Below are positions 29,931-42,300 of a stretch of 64,000 nt of DNA, one piece after another. How positions within the stretch are numbered: the first letter of the stretch is position 1; each line of letters starts with the position of its first letter. The translations under genes were made by a program, and so were the position numbers. The notes beneath the pieces were generated by a model. It was not told where the DNA came from and made no database searches. It worked only from the letters and a program-made list of their open reading frames with translations. Origin of the DNA: Pagrus major (lineage: Eukaryota; Chordata; Actinopteri; Spariformes; Sparidae). The stretch is taken from positions 26,291,697-26,355,696 of the forward strand of contig NC_133230.1 of assembly GCF_040436345.1 (NCBI RefSeq), given 5' to 3'.

Positions 29931-32900
29931 AACTCTTCTCTCCCCCTTGGGCAATACTCCAGGTAACTGAGTACTGTTTTTTATAGGAAAATCAATAGCC
30001 CAGTTAATGTTTCCCAAGCATGTAGCAATGCTGCAGTCAGCATCATGAGTTAGTGAACAATAATTAATGGCTTGTTTCTCTTGTAGAGTGCTGTGCTGTT
30101 GTTTCTGATATTTTGCTATTGCAGCACCTGGCCCTGTCACTGCTTTTACCACTGTTATGGTCTGGTTCACTGACTCTGGACACTGGCCAAATCGATCTTG
30201 CAATGTGTTATTACACTAGTTTAAAGAGGGGTTTTCTGACCAATCTTTACATTTTTATGAGACTGAATGTGCACAATTGGTTGTGTCTGCATGAATATTT
30301 GCTGTATATAATCATCCTGTGCCAATGTATCCTGAGGAAAAGCTTTGTGCAGCCTTTTAGAAGGAGGTAGAGCTTGTCTTGTATGTACTGCCTGTCCAGG
30401 AAGTCAGTGGCTAATGAGGCATTTCTCCTATGAGCTCAAGAACAGGAAGTAAGACCACCCTAGAAAAACATGAATGGAAATGAGACTTTGAAGGTTTAAT
30501 TCCATCAGAGAGTCCTGTTACTTCATGGGCTGGTGTGTTTTACTTCTTAACCAAGGTGGCTGTACAGATTAGTGCAGGAATTATATTCCTCCAGATCAGG
30601 ATACAGAGGGAAAACAAGCCACTGACTCTCTGTTGTATCATCTTTACTGTCAGAAGAGGTGTGTGACCTCTTAAATGAGGAGAATCTCCCCTGCTCGCTA
30701 CACGTGTAACTCAATCAGTCTTAACATGATCCAGTCTGCTTGTGTTTCACGTGCTGTGTTCTTCATAGCGGAGCCAAAGTGTGTGTAACCCAAAGTGTAG
30801 TAACTGAACATGGAGGATAGGATGACTGGGGCATCTTTTTTGACTCCTCAAACTATCTAACCATCTCTGCCATCAAGGTGTACAGTGAACCTTGAGTGTC
30901 CCAAATGTCCATCTAGGCTGTCTTTGACTTTGAAGCACTGAGAGACAAACTCCACTTAGCTGCGACTTACACTTTTTTAATTAGCCGATTAATCGTTAAG
31001 TCTATAAAATGTCAACAAATTGTGAAAAAATGCTCATCACAGTTTCCCAGAGCCCAAAGTGACATCTTTAAATAGCTTCTTTTGTCCAACCAATAGTCCA
31101 ACCAGTCAAAGACTCTTTATTTACTATCATAAATGACGAAGAAAAGAAGGAAATCCTTACATTTAAGAAGCAGGAAGCAGCAAATGTTTGACCTTTTTGT
31201 TTAAAATTGAATTAAACGATTGATTATCAAAATAATTGGTGAATAATATTCTTTTGATTGACAAATCATTGCAGCTCTGCTTGGTAATGTTTACATCCCA
31301 ATCACAGCTTCTCAGTCAGGGCTAAAATGTATTCATTATAAATGCGTTTGGCTGAAATGTGTCTTTGAGTATTGACACTTAGATAATAAATAATTGAACT
31401 GCATCATATAGGCTACTTTAATACCATTGTGACTAAACTACAGCAGAAATGTCAAGTAAAATTTGGTTTCTATTAATACTGGTTTGATATGCCACTTAAT
31501 ATTATGACTTATAGTAATGTGATGTATAAATGTTCAGTTTACACTCATGCAAACTTAAAGGCTAGTGCATGAGCTGTTCCTCAAGTGTTTTGCATGTTTG
31601 ATTTTTATGATGTGAAAAGCCAGGCAGCGTGTCCCATACTGGTACCGAGAGGCAACTCAATTGCAGGTCAGAGTGGATGCAAGCAGCGAGTGGCCAGAGA
31701 GAGACACACTGTCTGCTCAGAATTACAGATGAGGCCAGTGTTTGAGTGGCCACGGTGCAGGCATATATTGCCATGCAAATCTGGCATGAGTGGTAGGTGC
31801 ATGCTGGCATTGTGTTGGTGCCAAAGGGTGGTTCACACAACTGTCTAGACATTTGTTCTGAAAGAATTGCGACAAGGTTAATTTTGGTGAAAATTTCATT
31901 GTGTACAGAGAAATTACATTTTGAGGAAGTTTCAGATAGGCGGAGGCCAGTTTTTCCTATGCAAATGTGGGGAAAAACAGGGAGGATGAAAGAGGCATGG
32001 GTTTTTGTGTGTGATGCATGAGTCTGTCCTAGTCATCAGCCTGGGGTCTCTGAATGTGTAAGCGGGTGGAGCGTTGGAGCCGCTGCAGTCTTCAGTATGC
32101 AGCACACTGTTTGTGCAAGACACTTGAAACAACAGTTAGGGCGAGGGTGATTGCTGGTTCATGCTGATCTCCCACATGGCTGTCTGTTTGTTTTTCCGTC
32201 ATTTTGGATCTGTATTACTCATCACCAAACACCATTGTGTGATTCTAGAAACCTGAACTGGCATCTATGTGTATACAGAAGTTATAATAATACTGATTTG
32301 GTTATGCAGTCAGTCTCTTTTAGACTTCAGTCTCCAACTTTCCACATAAGCCATTGGTTCTTAGACAGCGCTGATGTGCTCCAGAACAGTAGGCATGTGT
32401 CTGACTGGAAGTGTTGAGGTTTCCACTGAGTGATGTAAGCCTGAGTCAGAGCCACACCAAGGATGTGATGGCATTTCCATGTTATGGCAAACTCGGACTC
32501 CTCTGTACACTCACATCTCTGAGTGAGGGATTCAGCTCTCATTACCCACCCAGTCAAGCTGAGTCATTCAGACAATGAGACTGAAATTTAGTACTGTTTG
32601 GTGATGGCCAAAACCTTCCCATAGAGTATTGAAAGGTGGCATCAGATGCGTAGTTGAATCCTTACTCTTCTTTGGTTATTGTTTGATCATATGGTTCCTA
32701 ATTTAAATCGTAAGTTCTTGAAAGGCTGCTTGTCTTTAGACAATGAATATTTGAGAAGTTTTCTTTTTTGAAAACATGGTTGTATTCCTCAGAGTAAGAT
32801 ATTGAAAGAAAACAAGTTTTGTCATGTATTGGTACTGAAACCAGTGTAGATGGAGCTGGTGCCCCATCTACAAAGGTTATGCCCTCAACACAATGACCTG

Positions 32901-35900
32901 GAGTCCAACCTGCTGCATGTTCTTGTCCCCTCTCTCTAACCCTATTTACTGTCATTCTTTGCCATCCTATCGAAAAGACAGCCAAAAGGCCAAATTAAAA
33001 AATCTTTAATTCTGCTGATTATTTTCTCAATTAATCAATAGATATTGCTTGGTCTATAAAATATCCCAAAATGGCCAAGACGATGTTATCAGATTGCTTG
33101 TTCTGTCCCAACAAAAGTTCAAAGATATTTAATTTACTAGCAATACCTACCTGCTATAAAGCAGTGTAAAGCAGTTTTTTCCCAAACCACAACTGGCTTG
33201 TGAACCTTTTTAAATAAAGAACCCTCTACTTTCGACCCCTCTCATATTGTCTTACTAAAAATGTAACGACTGAAGATATAGCAGCAGCATGAATCTAAAA
33301 ATATTGTTTGTGGCCATCAGTATTTTGCCCAGGAAATCTGTAATTCATGCTGATGACCTGGTTCTTATGCCTTGGCAAGTGGCTGCTGACATGACCTTGA
33401 GCAAGGCATCAAGTCATTCCAGGTGTAGGGCTGCTGGTCAGTAGTTGGCCTTGCCTTTGGAATAGGACATATGATAAAGATTATATGGGTCATTAACCTA
33501 ACTTAATCATTCAACCTGGTTCAGTTCAGCAAATTGACGAAGACGGCCAGCTTTGGATTCAGCTGCTCAGTCGAGTCACAGTCCTAACCCACCACCCTGC
33601 TGCATACTTGCCCAGCAAACAGGGCGAGGCGTTGCTGCTGTGATGTTACCATGGCTGCCCACTCTCTCAAACGGACATTCCTGCTGTGTGTTGGAGCAGG
33701 AGGAGGAAAGCTGCTGCGCTTGTTACAGTGCAGTTCCTTATTCGGTCAAAGTGTGCCTTGAACTTGCTGAGCAGCCCACCCAATTTAGAATATGAAATCT
33801 GGGAGGGGAGCGCTCAGGCCTCCGTGTTACTAAAATTAGGCTGTGAGCAGAGACTGGGAGGACTGTGCCCAGTCTGAACAGGATCCATTGTCCTTGAATG
33901 CTGACTACTGTAACTGTGATCTCACATCACCCATCTAAAAAAAGGAAAGCTGTGTCTCAAGTAACGATGAGAGCTCTAAAACGTAGTAGATATCACTAAA
34001 TAACTGAGAAATTGGGAGTGTTTAAGAGGTAGGTTGAGTTGAACAGCTCTTGCGCTTTATGAGCCTGCTCGTAAAATGTAACAGGATGGTACTGAAGAAG
34101 AAACCTTTTGTGCCTGTTAAAAGTCCATATACCTTGAAGTGCTCGAGGTAATCAGTTGAGGCCTAACATTGTCCTTATTTTTGCTGAAATGTGTTTAGTT
34201 GGTCCATTACATCAGTGGCTATGTGAGCATTGTCTTAGGGAAAGTGATAAAGAGGTATGATCTCACTGTGTGTGTTATAGAAGAAAAAGCGTAAAGATAC
34301 TGGCACCCATGCTGACTGAGGTCTCATTGTCCTGCTGTGGGGCCACGCTGTCCTGGACACCGACTCCTAGATAACATCCGACTTGAGCGTGACTCACACT
34401 CTCCGCTGGGCAGCTGTGTGCTTTTGGCATTAAATAAACAGGCATCTGTTGACTCACGGTCCATCCATTGAGCCTAAATAAAGCTTGAGAGTCTGTTGGC
34501 AGTCGTCAGCTGTTGTGGCTTCTGTCGCCCAGACGTTGTTATCCACATCAGGGGAAATCTCTGTTCGAATCTCAGTGAAAGATGGTGTAACTGTCTGCAA
34601 GATGTGAGTCATTTTTGACACAGGAGGCGAAATGGCAGGCTTAACACAGGGCACTGTGAAGTGTTCCTGTGAACGCTCGTTTACTTCTTGGAAAATGCCT
34701 TATAAGGCCTCCATTTGCAAATCATTTCTTTCCTCGCTTGTGTGTTTTTTTTATTGGGGTGTTTTTCCCCCCCTTGCTAACTGGTGACGTACCTTAGACT
34801 CTACAAACAAAAAGTGCTTTGTGTTGTTGCTGTATAGAAGGTTCTCCAGAAGCCCTTTTCTGAATGTCACACTATAATAGTAGCACTCTGGAAAGTGTTA
34901 GTAGGGTGGAGGAGGACAATGTTTGGAGGGGAGTCCGAAACCTCTACAAACTTGTTTTGGCCAATTGCCTTCATATAACATTTCATTTTAATTTCTATTT
35001 CTCATCAATCCACTGAGCTCACTCTCTAGGGTGCTACTTTGAAATGTTATTCAGCACAATTAATGCTGAAGACCACCACACACTGAAATGTAGGGCAGCA
35101 GTTCTTTAACAGCGAAGCAGTTTATATTTTACAAGCAGCTGAAATGCTGCTCCAACCAGCATCATCACTTAAACTAAACCCTCCTCGGCGGTAGTAACAG
35201 GACATTTCTGGAATAGTTTCTCCCTCCTCCCCAAATGCCCATCCCCCCGCCCCCTGTCTGACTCTACAGAGGGGCCCAGGATAAGGGGAGAGGGATAAAG
35301 GAAGGAGAAGAGGAGGAAGAAAAGAGCAATGTGCAAACGACACACAGCCTCCAAAGCTTGCAGTCTCACCTTCCTCCCATAGAAAGCATTTATTACTCCC
35401 GTTCTGTTAGCACTACTCATGATCTCTAATTCCTTACCTATTTCCTGTAATATCTCCTTCTCTAGCTGTCTGTTTTCGCTAGAGAGCTGCTCTACTACAG
35501 ACTCCAGAGGGTATGAGCACCGTCATGGCTCCGAGAACAGACGGAGAGAGAAAGAAAAGCGTGAAATGTCATTCTCAGCTGCTGTGGCCTTCTTCCTGGC
35601 CACTTGAGACACAGAACTTGAAGATGAGCTCAGCTTAATAGCAGCTCATTATGTTGAAGTACAGTAAGCATCTTTTAGATTTAAAATGACAGTGCATTGT
35701 GTGGTTTGCATTTTTGTCCCCACAGAGAGAAAACTTTCTTCATGGTTTACCTGTGAGGCAGTCATCCCCTCAACACTGTGTGCTCTGCTTTTCATGTCAT
35801 GTGTCTAGGCCATTGCCATGGGAACGTTGCTGCGCTGCATTGCCACCCTTGATCCAGAATTGAATGGGTCTCTGTAGGTGTAGCGCTGTGGGGAAAATGG

Positions 35901-36374
35901 AGTGATCATCCCATTGATGTAATTTCTGATCCCCCTAAGAAACATCTAATGCTAGTCCAGTCTATTAATGGCCATGAACCACAATACCCCCAACTTTTCA
36001 TGGCCGAAGCTTTATTTTAAAAATTGAATCACGTAAGGTGAAAAAGGGACTTTCATTTGCCAAACAAAGGCAGTGATCTAATCCAAGCTTTTCAGATATT
36101 GAATTCAGAGGGAGGGGAGGGGGACAGCCGCAGTACAATGGATGCCAGCAGGCAGATCAAACAGAGCCATCCCACTGGGCGTTACACAGAGGACAACAGC
36201 AGCCAGCCCCCACACTAGCCAGGAGATGCTGGCCTGTCTGGACACTTGAGAACAAAGTCCACTATTGAAGACAGTGCAGAACCTGTCTCTCTGATACTAA
36301 ACATCCATTTGTGTAAGAGTGAAAAACTCATTTGAAACGTGTTTTTATGCAGCACCCTTTGCAAATCTGTCCAC

Positions 36375-36805
36375 AATTTAAAGTTATATTCCAGTATTTT
36401 TAAACCTGGGCCCTATGTTTTGGTGTGTAAATTATTCAGACTCACCAAAAGTTTTTGGATGGGTCCATTAGATCACCTCAGCTGGTACCCACGACACAGC
36501 TGCAAGGGCTGCAAAGATGTTACGTTTTTGCCTCATCTAGATTGTTAAAATCAGTTTAATACTCAGCCATGACTTTAGAAAATAGTTCTTGCAGGCAGTT
36601 CCTCTAGGTTAACTCCAAACTCCTCTTTCCAACGAGATTTCAGATTGAGACTTCTCCTTGAAAAAAAGAGGGATTGGGTTCTGGTTACAGAAAGAATCTG
36701 ATTATTTAGAAATTGTTTCCGTAATGTTGTCAGACAATTGGTAAGAATGAATCATTATTCACCAAAACATGTAAATATAAGACCCAAGGTTAAAAATACC
36801 AAAAT
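36375..36805. mobile_element. Non-autonomous TIR element, copy 2 (about 430 bp, right end reduced)
   Basis: Left end TATTTTTAAACCTGGGCCCT; internal TTTTGGTGTGTAAAT and GGTCCATTAGATCACCTCAG match copy 1. The right end near 36780-36800 in reverse complement gives TATTTTTAACCTTGGGTC, the same inverted repeat. Shorter and more decayed than copy 1. Confidence 0.6.
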
Positions 36806-38254
36806 TAATTTGTATGAAAATACAGCCACACTTTGCATATCACATCCTGCAGGACAGATGTCGAGGTGAGAATTGCAGTGAATGGGTGGTGACTGACGAA
36901 ACGATATTTAGCCGTTCCACAGAGGCTCTGCTACATTAATTCACTGGATGAATAAAGAGGTGCATTCCAGAGCGCAGGTACTTGAATGACCTCCATGCTT
37001 GTCCTTGTGAATAGATGAATACGGTGCATTCTTATTTGGCCTACCTCGCCTGGAGAGTGGCATACCTCAACATTGTATCCACAGCAATAACGCTCCAGTT
37101 AATGATAAAGGTTGCAATTTATCACTGGTGTATTTAAGAAGCAGAATCACATTTTGAGCGATGCACTATGATTGAAAAGGAGCAAATAAGAACAATTTCT
37201 GTTTCACCGTGATGGTTCAGAATTTTGGCCATTATGTGACCTAACTAGGAATGTAATTGGTTCTCTTGGAGCAGACATTAGTGTGCACCAGCCAGCATTG
37301 CAGATTTCATTAAGATATTGCGCAAAGCTCAGTTAATCAAATGAGATGCTCAATTTGCCCTCTCGTGTAGAACCCAAACCATATTTGTCCTCTGCTACAG
37401 GCTCCTCACTCCATACATGGCTGTGGTGAGCTGAAGTAAAGGATCATTTAGAGATTGAGAGAAACGAAAGGAGAGCACATGACAAAGAGCAGGATGGCTG
37501 CTGTGAAGACAGGAGATATCTCTGACAGTTTACAACACCCTCCCTTTCTGTTTACTGACAGAAACACTGCTATTGTTACTTTTTCTCATCCACCATTGAG
37601 TGATCGCTTCTGTCAGCCTCAAATAAAATCTACATATTGTGTTTTTAATGCTTGATATCTCTTGTCAACATCCAGCCCTGTTTTCAGTCTGGTGCTAAAT
37701 GATGAGCATTCCTCATTAATTTGGAGGACACGCGCCGCTTCTATTGATCCCATTCCTGCCGTCGCAGCTCACCTCTTGTGTTTGTGCAGTCTAGCAAAAG
37801 AGGAAACAGGAGGCCGTCCCAGTCTTAATCACTCCAGAAGTTTCCTCTTACTCTTGGACAGTAGTTCTGCAGATTAATGGAGAGGAAGTGTGCTGAAGCA
37901 TTTAAGACAAGGGGGTCGGCTCTCCTACTTAAGGCTATTTGAGGGCAGCCTGTAATGTGTATGAAAGAGTCATTGTCTGAAATGGGCCCTCTCTGGGTGA
38001 GTGCAGTAAAATGCTCTGGGCCATAAAGGTTGTGCAACAGAGATGTGATCTCTATCAAGATTGCAGGGACCTTTTTTTCCCATTTTGTGTTCAGCTATAA
38101 GCTAAGTGCTATCAGTGCCATCAGAAACCTGTTCCAGATGTTTTTAAGATCTTGCAGTCATTCATTCCCAGACATTTCCACTCTATCTTCCGTGGTCTTC
38201 ATAGGATAGAAACAGGTTGGCATTGTTTATGTATTCATTCTTCAGGAATGGTAC

Positions 38255-38354
38255 NNNNNNNNNNNNNNNNNNNNNNNNNNNNNNNNNNNNNNNNNNNNNN
38301 NNNNNNNNNNNNNNNNNNNNNNNNNNNNNNNNNNNNNNNNNNNNNNNNNNNNNN
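38255..38354. other. Assembly gap (100 Ns)
   Basis: A run of exactly 100 N, the customary placeholder for a gap of unknown size. Gene content changes completely across it: clic4 intron on the left, an NLR locus full of transposons on the right. Confidence 0.99.
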
Positions 38355-39380
38355 CTTCAGGGAGGTCGGGTTGGTGACATTGGTCTGTTGAAAGACGTGT
38401 TGATGTTTCATAACATAATAAATGCTAACAAGAGCATTTCATGGCTTCCACAGAAATGTAGTGATGGATACAGTTTGTGTTCAAATCAGGAGCTGAATAC
38501 TTTTTTCTTTGTGATTTGCCTCTTTACTATGACAGCCATCAGCTGATTCAAATCTCTCACCAAAGTTCATTCAAATGACAGCTGAGGCTTCATTTCATTA
38601 ATGACTTGACATGAAAATGCAAAACAACATTTACTTTTTTCCATTCAAGCTTTTCTCTTCCCCATTTTGAGTTTCATGTTTGATGTTGATGTGATGTCCT
38701 TCGTCTTATTTCATCAGCAGTTTTAATTTCATCTTTAGTTTCAGCTTTCACTTCCAGCATTTCCATTTTAAATTTCCCTTTTCTCATGTCCTCACTTCAC
38801 ATTTTCACATCATCATTTACATTTTAAATTTCCAGTTTTAAAGTTGAGTTCAGGCCTAATTCTTCCTAGTAGGGCAGTGAAATGATCTTTTTCATTTTCT
38901 ATTTGAATTATGAGCCAAAATATCTTCCGTCCAGAGGACAGTGTGACTCTGAAACTGCACCATGTTTAGATGGAAACCATCAGTGGACTAATGCTTCCTC
39001 TTCTTCATGAACCATGTATGTAGCCTGTAGTTGACTCTGTAACACAGCTGAGGTGGATGAGGAAACAAGAGATGAACTACGAGCTCAGCAGTCTGTGCAT
39101 TTCTGCTCCTGGATGTGTGTGATGAACTCTCACTAGGTGTTTGTAAAGACGGCTCGTGTTTCCACTCGTACGTGCAGAAGACTTGTTGCACTTGTGGCTC
39201 CGAGCATCATCCACAGCGACTCCAGTGGAGTTTAACCAGACTGTGGAGCTCAGTGTCATCAGAGCAGGTCTGAATGAATCATCAGTGTCAGTCCTGTACA
39301 AAACAGTTCAAAATGAGCTCCACCTCAACAACTCCAACAGGAACATCATGTTTTCACATTAATGACTGAGTCACAATCAT
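38355..39380 (-). other. Flank of the gap and 3' UTR side of the NLR gene
   Basis: About 1 kb downstream of the NLR stop codon (on the - strand). The part nearest the stop is probably 3' UTR, but no canonical poly(A) signal was identified. The stretch 38620-38850 is rich in TTTCA/TTTTCC words. No other gene was seen. Confidence 0.4.
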
Positions 39381-42300
39381 CTAATGAACTGATGACAGTA
39401 ACTTGAAGGTTCCTGTAACTGTCAACAGTTGAGTCTGTTCAGGAGGAGACTCAGGACACAGAGACACTGAGGAAGCAAACCAGGAACCATACCAGAAGCC
39501 AAACCCAGGATAAAGAGGTTCAGTGAAGGTGGTGTTGAAGGTGTGGAGGTGGATCAGTGTGTCAGAGGAGACTCTGTAGAAGGACAGAGTGCCAGCAGGA
39601 CAGTCCACATACACTGCTACTCTGTTAGAGAAGATGGAGGGGGAGGTGATGGATGTTGATCTGTTATTGTGTCTGACAGAGTAACCACCATAAGAGCAGT
39701 TCAGACTCCACGACTGATCATTGGCTCCAAACTCACAGTCCTCTCTGTCTCCTCTCCTGCTGATTCCTCTGTAACTCACTGATATAGAAACTCTTCCTCT
39801 CCACTTGACCTCCCAGTAACAGCGACCAGTCAGACCAGTTCTACACAGCAGCTGACGACAGTCAAACCTCTCTGGATGATCAGGATACGACTGATCCTCC
39901 TCCACACGTCTCATCTCCCTGTTGTTGTCAGACAGTTTGATCCTTCTGTTGACTGTGTTTGTGTCGACTGTGAGCTCACAGGAATCTGATGGAGAGAAAA
40001 AGACACAACACAGCTGCAGTTATTAATCTGTCATCAGTCTGATGATGACATCACACATCTGAACCAGTGATGTCACAGTCTGATGATGACATCACAGATT
40101 TGAATTCATGATGTCATCAGTGTGAAGCTGCTTTGTTTTCATGAATCAAAGTAAAAACACACTCACACTTCCTCAGACCTGGTGTCAACCATCGGACTCC
40201 AGCAGGCTCCACCCTGAAAGGAGGAGGAGGAGGAGGGGGAGGAGGAAGAGGAGGAGGGGGAAGAGGAAGAGGAGGGGGGGTGAGGAAGAGGATGGGGAGG
40301 AGGAGGAGGAGGAGAAGGAGGAGGAGGAAAAGGAGGAGGGGGGGGAAGAGGAGGAGGAGGAGGATGAGGGAGAGGAGGAGGAGGAAGAGGAGGAGAATGA
40401 GGGAAGAGGAGGAGAATGAGGGAAGAGGAGAAGGAGGAAGAGGAGGAGGAAGAGGAGGAGAAGGAGGAAGAGGGAGAGGAGGAGGAGGAGAGGAGGAGGA
40501 GGAGGAGGAGGAGGAGGAGGAGGAGGAGGGGGAGAGGAGAAGAGAAGGAGAAGAGGAGAGGAAGAGGAGGAGGAGGATGAGGTGTAGGAGGAGGAAGAGG
40601 AAAGGAGGAGCAAGAGGAGGAGGAGGAGAGGGGGAGGAGGTGAAGGAGAAGGAGGAAGAGGAGGAGGAGGATGAGGTGTAGGAGGAGGAAGAGGAGGAGG
40701 AGGAGGGGGGCGGGGGGAGGAGGGGGGGAGGGGGAGGAGGAAGAGGGGGAGGAAGAGGAGGAGGAGGAGGGGGAGGTCAGAGCAGCATGGACAGACATTA
40801 TTATGACACACACAAACACACAGATACAGACAGACACACAAACACAGACACACACACAAACACACACACAGACTCACACACAAACACACAGACAGACACA
40901 CAAACACACACACAGACTCACACAGACACAGACACACACAAACACAAACACACACACACACACACACACACACAGTGTTTGGATCAGAACATATCAGGAT
41001 GTGAGAGGAGGCGGAGCCTCTTCTCCTGAGCTGTGGGAGGTGTCAGGGTCAGAACAGAACTCATATGAGGGGCAGTTCTCTTTTTCTTCACTTTAATCTT
41101 TATTGATATTGTCACATAGTAACAACCAACAAACACAACCAGCAGGAACATTCACTGCTTGGGAAGTGTCTTGTATTAAACACTCTCAAAAATGTGTTTG
41201 TCTGTTAATCATCATTCCAGTCCCATGTCCTCATTTTGACTCTTAAAGTGTCCATTTTGTCCATTTCCTGTCAAACTGTGCTTCTTGGAGTCTCAGTTTA
41301 TGTGTCAGTGTCTCCATCACAAAGATCTCCTCGACAGCTGCAGCCATTGGATCTCCGTTGGCGGTGCTTCCTCACCTCCTTGCCTGGTGATTGCTTTGTT
41401 GCTTGCTACTAGCAGTATTTTAATCAGATATACATCATGTGCCAAAACCTTTTCCTTCCACAGTTTACATAAGTGGAGCACCAAACTACTTTTGGGACCT
41501 CTTATCCTAATATTAGCTGCAGTACCTTACATACCATTTCCCACAATACACTTATTTTGTTACATCTCCAGAGAACATGGTCAGACCCACATTCTCACAT
41601 TCATTTCACATCTGTCCCTCTCCTTTCCTGGTTTTGGGATGATTGAAATGATTGCTTCTGCCCACGTTGGTGGTATTTTGCTTTCTTTGAGGGTCCAGTT
41701 AAAAGAGGTCTGCAGGGCTGGTAACAGTTCCTCCTTATAAATCTTATACCATTCTGCAGGGTAGCCATCGCTCCCTGGAGATGTATTGAATTTATTGCTT
41801 GGATAATGTCTTCCCTTGTAATGTCTGCTGTGAGTCTTTCATTTTGGTAAGTGCCAATCGACGGAAGATCAAGTTGATTTAAGAAGGTCCTCATTTCTTC
41901 TTCATTTGCAGCAGTTGGTTGTGTATATAGATTTTCACAGAACCTCTGGAATACTCTTTCTATATCTTCTGGTTCATTTATCGTCTCGTTGGTGTTTGGG
42001 TCCTTAATTTTATGTTTGCTATTTATTGCTTGCTGTTTTCGTATTCGTTTTGCTAGGAGTTTTGTTGCTCTGGGACCAGTTTCATAATAATTTGGCTTCA
42101 AAAATATGATCTTCTTTCCACATTCATCCAACTTTATCTCATTTATCTTTGTTTTAGTATCCTTAATTTGTTTATATATTTTTGGGTCGTTTGTTTGATG
42201 ATATTGTTGCTGTAATTCTCTCAATCTTATGGAGTGGTTCTGGTACGCTTCTCTTCTAAGTCTTTTTATTAAAGTGGTTTTAGCTATTAACTTTCCCCGG

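Larger units (their letters stand above)
25988..38254 (+). other. Presumed clic4 intron 1, no exon recognised
   Basis: About 12 kb read on both strands without an exon-like block. Open frames are short and lack splice context or familiar motifs. It holds two copies of a TIR element (29359-29930 and about 36375-36805) and scattered A/T-rich and purine-rich stretches. Conserved regulatory elements may exist but cannot be seen without alignment. Confidence 0.5.

Noticed and set aside
40141-41096. Long open frames rich in Glu/Arg/Gly or Ser/Pro/Leu on both strands (up to 262 codons)
   Set aside because: They are translations of the polypurine and CA microsatellites; low complexity in every frame and no start or splice context.
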